Origin: Endozoicomonas numazuensis | GTDB lineage: Bacteria; Pseudomonadota; Gammaproteobacteria; Pseudomonadales; Endozoicomonadaceae | Length of the DNA: 60,283 bases | Direction: 5' to 3' | Assembly: GCF_000722635.1 (NCBI RefSeq) | Contig: NZ_JOKH01000003.1 | Coordinates: forward strand, 540,093 to 600,375 | Part shown: piece after piece, positions 54,516 to 60,283 of the stretch | How positions within the stretch are numbered: the stretch's first letter is position 1 | Layout: every line of letters begins with the position of its first letter | Position numbers and translations under genes: made by a program | The notes under the pieces: model-generated | Told to the model about the DNA's origin: nothing | What the model saw: the letters and a program-made list of their open reading frames with translations, nothing else | Databases searched by the model: none

Positions 54516-55556
54516 TCAGCCAGCCTCCAGACGAAACTGATTCGGGGTAACACCCGTCCATTTCTTGAAGGCGCGATGAAATGCTGCTGCATCAGAGAAA
54601 CCAGACTGCACTGCAATCTCACCAATCGATAGACGTCCTTTGGCGAGCATCTGCTCAGCCCGCCTGCGCCGGTGATGATTTTTGAGCACCTGATAACGGG
54701 TATCTTCTTTCTGAAGGTGTCGGTGCAAAGTGGGCACCGACATATTAAATGCACTTGCCAGCGATTTTAAGGTGGGCATTTCACCCCCACTCACTCCCAG
54801 ATACTCTTCGATTCTGACAGCCAGCGAACGATTCTTGTACCGCACATCGAATAGCCCCTGAAGAAAGTTCAACATCAACTGCCGGACATCCCTTTGATCC
54901 TTAATAATTGGCCGACACAGATAGGCTGAATCAAAACGCAAGGATGAAGAAGGGGAAAGACAGGCGACAGGGGCATCGAACAGTGCTTCATACTTTTCTA
55001 ACGGCTCAGGCCATGGATCTTCAAAATACACCTTCTCAAGTGGAATAGACTCTCCAATCAACCAACCGGCAATATTCCACCAGATCCATAATGCGGTAGA
55101 ACGGCCTATCAAACCGGGCAACCAGCCGAGGCCATCCATAGAAAAATGTGAAGCTTCTAAATGGCCGGTTTCACTCTGGGGAAACTCAAACGTCAACAGT
55201 GCAGAGTCAGTATCATCTTCCAGAGAAATGCCCGCTTTGGCAAAGCTCATACGCTTGAAGAAGCAGTCAGCCTTGTCCAAAGCCTCTTGCAGTGATTCAG
55301 CCTGGGTCATGGACTCCAAAAGCAGCTGATAACTGCTAAAACGTCGAACCTTTTCAGCCTCATCACCATGCAGCTCGGCCTGAATCTGGAAAACCACCTC
55401 ATGAAATAAACGACAGTAATCCTCCAAAGAAATACATTCTGCCGCCATCTTTTCAGTGTTAACGCCAGACAGATCCATTGCCTGCATGCGACGAGAATCA
55501 TCTTGCAACAGTCTTAGTATTGTTTGTGCAAATCGTGAAGGCATCTGCCGCTGCAT
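54516..55556 (-). CDS. AraC-family transcriptional regulator
   Basis: 346 residues. The N-terminal 230 residues form an AraC-binding-type effector domain of the OruR/ArgR/VirF-like subgroup (SLEDYCRLFHEVVFQIQAE at its start). The C-terminal DNA-binding region has two helix-turn-helix motifs: TLKSLASAFNMSVPTLHRHL and SIGEIAVQSGFSDAAAFHRA, then FKKWTGVTPNQFR. It is divergent from the acyl-CoA synthetase gene across 220 bases, so it probably controls that gene, itself or both. Members of this subgroup often regulate lipid or amino acid catabolism. The effector is unknown. Confidence 0.9.
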   Translation of the reverse strand: MQRQMPSRFAQTILRLLQDDSRRMQAMDLSGVNTEKMAAECISLEDYCRLFHEVVFQIQAELHGDEAEKVRRFSSYQLLLESMTQAESLQEALDKADCFFKRMSFAKAGISLEDDTDSALLTFEFPQSETGHLEASHFSMDGLGWLPGLIGRSTALWIWWNIAGWLIGESIPLEKVYFEDPWPEPLEKYEALFDAPVACLSPSSSLRFDSAYLCRPIIKDQRDVRQLMLNFLQGLFDVRYKNRSLAVRIEEYLGVSGGEMPTLKSLASAFNMSVPTLHRHLQKEDTRYQVLKNHHRRRRAEQMLAKGRLSIGEIAVQSGFSDAAAFHRAFKKWTGVTPNQFRLEAG

Positions 55557-55776
55557 AATAGACCACTCATACTTATTATTACTTCACTGACGCTATCAAG
55601 GATGACCAAAAGGAAAAGAACCGCCCCATAAGAACCGCCCCATAATGTAGGCATATTAAAGCAAAAATGATAAATATGAACACCCTTCATGATCTTTTTG
55701 GCTATTGAAGCTTCACCCACTATTTATAAGATAACGTTAAGACAATAAACCCTGATAACACAGAAGAACAAGAACG

Positions 55777-57579
55777 ATGACTGTTTCAAGAGAAGAAACC
55801 CAGGCACGACTCAATCTGCAGGGTGCAGGTGCAACACGACACACTCCGGAGCAAAGCTACACCGTCAGTGATCGCTTCGAAGAGCTGGCTGAAGTTTATC
55901 CGGATAAAACCTTCCTGATCTACCAGAACGAGACGGTTACTTTTTCTCAACTCAATAAAAAAGCCAGCCAGTACAGCAAACTGGCTCTTGCTGGCGGCCT
56001 GAAGCCCGGTGATACCGGTGCGGTCATGATTGAGAACCGTCCCGAGTTTTTCTATGCATGGCTGGGCCTGGCGAAAGCAGGCATAACAGCAGCGCTGATA
56101 AACACCCAGGCACGCGGAGCAGCACTGTCCCATGCCTTGCAGGAAACCTCATCCAAATGCCTGTTTCTGGGAGCAGAGTGTGCAGACTTGTACACCTCGG
56201 TTGCCGATACGATAAACGAGATCAGAGTCTGGTCTGTATCGGACGGCGAAACACAGAACATTCCAGCAAATGCCGAACCCGTAGAGCCCGCCCTGGAAAC
56301 AGTCAGCAGAAACGTTCTGCCAGAAGGCCTGAGAAAAAACATTATTGGCGAAACGCCTTTATTCTATGTCTTTACCTCTGGCACCACCGGCTTACCCAAA
56401 GCCGCCATTATCAGTCATATGCGCTGGCTGGGCGTGGGTGATGGCTGGAGAAAACTGTTACACATGACCGACGAGGATGTTTTCTACTGTATTCTCCCCC
56501 TTTTCCACGGTGCAGCAGGCATGTCTCTGGTATCAAATGCACTGTCCTCCAATGCCAGCATTGTCCTTAAGAGAAAGTTTTCTGCCTCCCGCTTCTGGGA
56601 AGATGTTCGTCAACACAACGTGACTACCACGCAGTATATTGGTGAGATCTGTCGCTACCTTGTGAACCAGCCCGAACAAGATAACGATAAAGAGCACACT
56701 CTCAAACGCATGACAGGGGCAGGCGTCAGCACAGAAATCTGGCAGCGCTTTCTGGAACGTTTTGGTGATGTAGAGATTTACGAGGGCTGGGGAGCCACAG
56801 AAGCCAACTGCGGCATCATTAATGTGGACTGCAAACCAGGAAGTGTTGGTCGTATTCCCTTCAAGGATAAGTCCAATCTGCGCTTGGTTAAATATGACCT
56901 TGAAAATGACTGTCACGTCAAAGATGAGAACGGATTTCACGTAGAAGCAGAAGCCGGAGATGTGGGTGAAGCCTTGGGGATGATTCTTAATATACCCGGT
57001 CTCGCAGCCGGCCGGTTTGAAGGTTACACCAACGCTGAAGCGACTGAGAATAAGATACTTCGTAACGTTTTTACCGAAGGAGATGCCTGGTTCCGCTCAG
57101 GCGACCTGCTGAGTCGCGACGAAGAAGACTATTACTACTTTGTCGATCGCATCGGAGACACCTTTCGCTGGAAAAGCGAGAACGTTTCCACCACCGAAGT
57201 CAGTGACGCTCTGTCTTCCTATGACCCCGCCGAGTTGATCAATATATACGGTGTGGCCGTACCTGGTCACGAAGGACGCGCCGGTATGGCAGCCATTCAA
57301 CTTAAGAGTGGAGAGCAGTTCGATGGTAAAGCTTTTTATCACAAAGCCATGAGAGCCCTCCCCCACTATGCGATGCCTCTTTTTATAAGAATTGCAGAGC
57401 AGTCTGACCTGACCGCAACATTCAAACTGCGCAAGGTGGATCTTCAGAAACAGGGATATTGCCCGAACTCTTTTAAAGATGAGCTTTATGTCCAGGACGT
57501 TATAGAGAAGACGTATGTGAAGTACAGCACCGATGCACTGCAGAAAATCAACATCAAACCTTTTGAGAAGAAAGCCTGA
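55777..57579 (+). CDS. FATP/VLACS-type long-chain acyl-CoA synthetase
   Basis: 600 residues. An AMP-forming adenylate ligase that activates long-chain fatty acids. Motifs: P-loop YVFTSGTTGLPKAAIISH, the PLFHGAAGM segment, the adenylate motif YEGWGATEANCG, RSGDLLSRDEEDYYYFVDR and the hinge lysine in FRWKSENVSTTEV. The overall pattern is that of the fatty-acid transport protein family (very-long-chain acyl-CoA synthetases) rather than FadD. It has no N-terminal membrane helix. The divergent AraC gene suggests control by fatty acids; the nearby lipase could supply them (inference). Confidence 0.9.
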   Translation: MTVSREETQARLNLQGAGATRHTPEQSYTVSDRFEELAEVYPDKTFLIYQNETVTFSQLNKKASQYSKLALAGGLKPGDTGAVMIENRPEFFYAWLGLAKAGITAALINTQARGAALSHALQETSSKCLFLGAECADLYTSVADTINEIRVWSVSDGETQNIPANAEPVEPALETVSRNVLPEGLRKNIIGETPLFYVFTSGTTGLPKAAIISHMRWLGVGDGWRKLLHMTDEDVFYCILPLFHGAAGMSLVSNALSSNASIVLKRKFSASRFWEDVRQHNVTTTQYIGEICRYLVNQPEQDNDKEHTLKRMTGAGVSTEIWQRFLERFGDVEIYEGWGATEANCGIINVDCKPGSVGRIPFKDKSNLRLVKYDLENDCHVKDENGFHVEAEAGDVGEALGMILNIPGLAAGRFEGYTNAEATENKILRNVFTEGDAWFRSGDLLSRDEEDYYYFVDRIGDTFRWKSENVSTTEVSDALSSYDPAELINIYGVAVPGHEGRAGMAAIQLKSGEQFDGKAFYHKAMRALPHYAMPLFIRIAEQSDLTATFKLRKVDLQKQGYCPNSFKDELYVQDVIEKTYVKYSTDALQKINIKPFEKKA

Positions 57580-57650
57580 TTAATAGTGAAAGCCTGCTCA
57601 ATAAGCCGGCTCTTCTCTCCCGATCAGACAGATGAAATACCCTGAAACGA

Positions 57651-57678
57651 AAAAACCAGTCACAACGGACTGGTTTTT
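57651..57678. terminator. Bidirectional terminator after the synthetase and tRNA-Glu
   Basis: AAAAACCAGTC / GACTGGTTTTT with a 6-base loop. It can end the plus-strand synthetase transcript and the minus-strand tRNA transcript. The same ACCAGTC stem recurs downstream of the tRNA-Gly copies. Confidence 0.8.
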
Positions 57679-57685
57679 CTTTAAA

Positions 57686-57761
57686 TGGCATCCCGTAGGG
57701 GACTCGAACCCCTGTTACTGCCGTGAAAGGGCAGTGTCCTAGGCCACTAGACGAACGGGAC
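57686..57761 (-). tRNA. tRNA-Glu(UUC), copy 1
   Basis: 76 nt including encoded CCA. Acceptor GTCCCGT / ACGGGAT, anticodon loop CTTTCAC with TTC, standard T arm GGTTCGAGTCC. Identical to the copies at 58698 and 60062. It is the last gene of an Ala-Glu transcript. Confidence 0.97.
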
Positions 57762-57803
57762 ACACTATCTTTTGACGCTCTCGAACAGTGAAAGCGTAGA
57801 TTT

Positions 57804-57879
57804 TGGTGGAGCTAAGCGGGATCGAACCGCTGACCTCAACACTGCCAGTGTTGCGCTCTCCCAGCTGAGCTATAGCCCC
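57804..57879 (-). tRNA. tRNA-Ala(GGC), copy 1
   Basis: 76 nt including CCA. Acceptor GGGGCTA / TAGCTCC, anticodon loop CTGGCAG with GGC, T arm GGTTCGATCCC. Followed by tRNA-Glu on the same strand. Confidence 0.97.
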
Positions 57880-57965
57880 AAAATCTGATGCGTATTATGC
57901 AGTTATTTTCTAAACGATCAAGTAGTAGATTTTACTGAACTTAGTGCAGCTTACGTTAATGCTTA

Positions 57966-58093
57966 TATACCCATTGGATTTCAAGATGCTACTAAACGAC
58001 AAGTGAGCGAAGCCCTGTGAGCCTACAAGTAGTAGGTGATCAGGGTGAGCGAATGCTGGCAACAACGTAGCATCTTGAAAGGCGATGGGTATA
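57966..58093. repeat. MITE-like palindromic repeat, family 3, copy b
   Basis: About 128 bp. Terminal inverted repeat TATACCCATTGGATTTCAAG against TATACCCATCGCCTTTCAAG. Inner part GAAGCCCTGTGAGCCTACAA and GTAGTAGGTGAT shared with 23059-23192. Located within the tRNA cluster. Confidence 0.65.
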
Positions 58094-58098
58094 GATGA

Positions 58099-58151
58099 CG
58101 AGTTTGTCGAAGGATACTGGTAATGCACTTCGACAGGCTCAGTGCGAACGG
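58099..58151. repeat. REP-like palindrome in the tRNA cluster
   Basis: GAGTTTGTCGAAGGATACTG ... CACTTCGACAGGCTCAGTGC, member of the family also seen at 8687, 19434, 27547 and 54417. Confidence 0.6.
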
Positions 58152-58181
58152 TATCGGGTTTAACGAATTTCCTACAGGCAT

Positions 58182-58206
58182 AAAAAAACCAGTCAAACGA
58201 CTGGCT
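58182..58206 (-). terminator. Duplicated terminator downstream of a broken tRNA-Gly
   Basis: AAAAAACCAGTC / GACTGG stem, copy of the terminator at 58316-58346. It belongs to a 134-bp tandem duplication (58167-58300 against 58301 onward). Confidence 0.55.
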
Positions 58207-58215
58207 TCTTTAATT

Positions 58216-58268
58216 TGGAGCGGGAAACGAGACTCGCCCTTGCTATAGAGAGACGACCCCAACCTTGG
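58216..58268 (-). pseudogene. Truncated tRNA-Gly remnant (class 1)
   Basis: The 3' half of tRNA-Gly (acceptor 3' strand with CCA, T arm, variable loop and 3' anticodon stem) matches the intact gene. The T arm is replaced by GTCTCTCTATAGCAAGGGCG, about 11 nt longer, and similarity stops in the anticodon. The same altered T arm recurs at 60181. Confidence 0.8.
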
Positions 58269-58315
58269 CTTGCTATGCACTTCTGCTTGAAGTCATGCAC
58301 ATTTCCTACAGGCAT

Positions 58316-58346
58316 AAAAAAACCAGTCAAACGACTGGTTTTTTTT
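58316..58346 (-). terminator. Terminator-like hairpin of tRNA-Gly
   Basis: AAAACCAGTC / GACTGGTTTT with an AAAC-type loop and runs of A and T on either side, just downstream of the intact tRNA-Gly on the minus strand. Confidence 0.75.
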
Positions 58347-58350
58347 AATT

Positions 58351-58426
<76 letters not shown>

Positions 58427-58457
58427 AATGAAGATAATTTAGGACTTCTTCAAAGTC

Positions 58458-58543
58458 CGGAGCGGGAAACGAGACTCACTCTTTAACTCTGAGGCGACCC
58501 CAACCTTGGCAAGGTTGTGCTCTACCCACTGAGCTATTCCCGC
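58458..58543 (-). pseudogene. tRNA-Gly-like gene with expanded T arm, no CCA (copy 2)
   Basis: Acceptor, D arm, anticodon arm and GCC anticodon are as in the intact gene. The 17-nt T arm is replaced by 27 nt (GCCTCAGAGTTAAAGAGTGA and on), the TTCGA T loop is lost, and the encoded CCA reads CCG. It lies exactly 117 bp from the intact gene in a tandem array. Function uncertain. Confidence 0.85.
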
Positions 58544-58574
58544 AATGAAGATGTTTTAGGACTTCTTCAAAGTC

Positions 58575-58660
58575 CGCAGCGGGAAACGAGACTCACTCTT
58601 TAACTCTGAGGCGACCCCAACCTTGGCAAGGTTGTGCTCTACCCAATGAGCTATTCCCGC
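58575..58660 (-). pseudogene. tRNA-Gly-like gene with expanded T arm, no CCA (copy 3)
   Basis: Same 27-nt T-arm replacement as copy 2, one further base change in the D loop (CATTGGG in place of CAGTGGG on the minus strand), and GCG in place of CCA. It follows copy 2 with the same 117-bp period. Confidence 0.85.
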
Positions 58661-58697
58661 AATGAAGATATTTTAAGACATCTTCAAAGTCTGAATA

Positions 58698-58773
58698 TGG
58701 CATCCCGTAGGGGACTCGAACCCCTGTTACTGCCGTGAAAGGGCAGTGTCCTAGGCCACTAGACGAACGGGAC
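58698..58773 (-). tRNA. tRNA-Glu(UUC), copy 2
   Basis: 76 nt, identical to copy 1 by eye. It lies between tRNA-Ala copy 2 and the tRNA-Gly array on the same strand. Confidence 0.97.
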
Positions 58774-58815
58774 ACACTATCTTTTTGCGCTTCCAAATAA
58801 TGAAAGTGCTAATTT

Positions 58816-58891
58816 TGGTGGAGCTAAGCGGGATCGAACCGCTGACCTCAACACTGCCAGTGTTGCGCTCTCCCAGCTGAGCTATAGCCCC
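58816..58891 (-). tRNA. tRNA-Ala(GGC), copy 2
   Basis: 76 nt, identical to copy 1 by eye; first tRNA of an Ala-Glu-Gly transcript. Confidence 0.97.
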
Positions 58892-59020
58892 AAAATCAAG
58901 TGTTCAAGCATACAGACCTCATCTTCAGAATCAATAAAATGACTCCCTGAATGACCGACCTGCACCAGCGAACGAGGCAGAATTCTATGGACTTACCCGC
59001 CCTATGTCAACTTCCATAAA

Positions 59021-59209
59021 TCAATTCTGAAACTTATTCTTAACGGAATTAACAAACTTCTCATACTTGTCACGAATAAGGGCCCTGAGAGCGTTACCCG
59101 CTGGATCCTTGTAGACAGCCCCTTCACACTCTCGGACTGCCGGAGTAGCAAAATTTCTAATCGTGCCACCTTGCTTCTCTTGCTTGTTATTCTGTGGAAA
59201 TCCGAACGT
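59021..59209 (-). pseudogene. Remnant of a coding sequence, C-terminal fragment
   Basis: An open stretch of 62 codons ending in TGA at 59021 reads QGGTIRNFATPAVRECEGAV and continues DPAGNALRALIRDKYEKF. It has no start codon and is preceded by an in-frame stop. Composition is protein-like, so it is probably the end of a broken gene. I cannot name the family. The bases on either side (58892-59020 and 59210-59338) show nothing recognisable. Confidence 0.4.
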
Positions 59210-59338
59210 TCAACTTAATGTCGTGCAACTCAATAAAGTCACACAACGCTCCAGAGCGCATTCAGGCATAGCAAAGTAGCCCAGGAAGTAGCCACCCAGA
59301 CGATATCAGCGTTTAAAATTATCTTTGTTTATTTTTGG

Positions 59339-60016
<678 letters not shown>

Positions 60017-60019
60017 CAT

Positions 60020-60054
60020 AAAAAAAAAGCCCGATACTTTTCAGTATCGGACTT
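60020..60054 (-). terminator. Terminator of tRNA-Glu copy 3, next to the intron
   Basis: On the minus strand AGTCCGATACT / AGTATCGGGCT with a GAAA loop and nine T. The intron begins four bases after the T run. Confidence 0.9.
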
Positions 60055-60061
60055 TCTGATA

Positions 60062-60137
60062 TGGCATCCCGTAGGGGACTCGAACCCCTGTTACTGCCGT
60101 GAAAGGGCAGTGTCCTAGGCCACTAGACGAACGGGAC
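60062..60137 (-). tRNA. tRNA-Glu(UUC), copy 3
   Basis: 76 nt, identical to copies 1 and 2 by eye, with its own terminator. Confidence 0.97.
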
Positions 60138-60180
60138 ACAATTCTGTGTCTTTATGCTTTAGTGTGCATAAAGCCTAATT

Positions 60181-60234
60181 TGGAGCGGGAAACGAGACTC
60201 GCCCTTGCTATAAATAGACGACCCCAACCTTACT
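60181..60234 (-). pseudogene. Truncated tRNA-Gly remnant (class 1, second copy)
   Basis: 3' half of tRNA-Gly with CCA and the expanded T arm GTCTATTTATAGCAAGGGCG, close to that at 58216. Similarity ends in the anticodon loop, where GCC has become AGT. Confidence 0.8.
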
Positions 60235-60262
60235 CAGGTTTAGTTTCTCACACTCTTTAAAT

Positions 60263-60283
60263 TGGAGCGGGAAACGAGACTCG
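60263..60283 (-). pseudogene. 3' end of another tRNA-Gly copy, cut by the window
   Basis: TGGAGCGGGAAACGAGACTC matches the 3' end of tRNA-Gly. Whether it is intact or another broken copy cannot be seen. Confidence 0.55.

Noticed and set aside
54254-54754. N-terminal extension of the lipase to 54754
   Set aside because: It runs through a REP palindrome and into the AraC gene; the signal peptide at 54253 gives a better start.

Overview
The window looks like chromosomal DNA of a gammaproteobacterium, most probably Oceanospirillales and perhaps an Endozoicomonas-like host-associated bacterium. The housekeeping proteins (AlaA, HtpX, RNase D, YcgL/YcgN, QueF, YadGH, PtsG, Crr, PtsH, PtsI, PfkA, PykA) closely resemble enterobacterial or pseudomonad versions. 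The genome also carries PTS sugar uptake, chitin-sugar genes and AdhE fermentation, many short palindromic intergenic repeats, and large secreted or eukaryote-like proteins. The genus is an inference; no rRNA is present.

Layout. 1-8.7 kb: the 3' part of a giant repeat/coiled-coil protein, a small membrane or secreted acidic protein, and a hybrid sensor kinase. 8.8-15.6 kb: msrB, alaA, a hypothetical gene, htpX, the rnd-ycgL-ycgN group and a YdjA-type nitroreductase. 15.8-22.6 kb: a MASE2-type class III nucleotide cyclase, a secreted hypothetical, queF, the yadG-yadH ABC exporter and a YfcH-type epimerase. 23.3-29.8 kb: a chitobiose locus (chbA, a LacI-type regulator, chbF, chbG, a chitoporin). 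30.4-51.3 kb: an unusually dense sugar-PTS, glycolysis and fermentation block (ptsG, crr, pfkA, pykA, gapA, ptsH, nagE, adhE, ptsI, two class II aldolases, nagK), with cutC and three hypothetical genes interspersed. 51.5-57.6 kb: a hypothetical secreted protein, a secreted cPLA2/patatin-like lipase, an AraC regulator and a FATP-type acyl-CoA synthetase. 57.7 kb to the end: a tRNA cluster on the minus strand (Glu, Ala, Gly, Glu, Ala, Glu) with several broken tRNA-Gly copies and a deleted group II intron.

How it works together. Chitin oligosaccharides would enter through the chitoporin, and chitobiose and GlcNAc through the PTS (PtsI, PtsH and Crr supplying phosphate to NagE and PtsG; the ChbA partners IIB and IIC are not in the window). 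ChbG and ChbF would deacetylate and cleave the phosphorylated disaccharide, NagK would phosphorylate free GlcNAc, and the glycolytic genes plus AdhE would carry the carbon to ethanol. Four near-identical palindromes (consensus GWAACCGGTTKC) lie upstream of chbA (two), the chitoporin gene and nagE. They predict one regulon for the LacI-type regulator at 24040-25044, with a perfect-half-site CRP box at the chitoporin gene.

The most unusual parts are the tRNA-Gly-derived repeats with 10-11 nt expanded T arms (58.2-58.7 kb and 60.2 kb), the intron remnant just downstream of a tRNA-Glu terminator, the chitin-sugar regulon, the secreted cPLA2-like protein, the Firmicutes-like aldolase, and several families of palindromic repeats of about 125-165 bp that look like MITEs.
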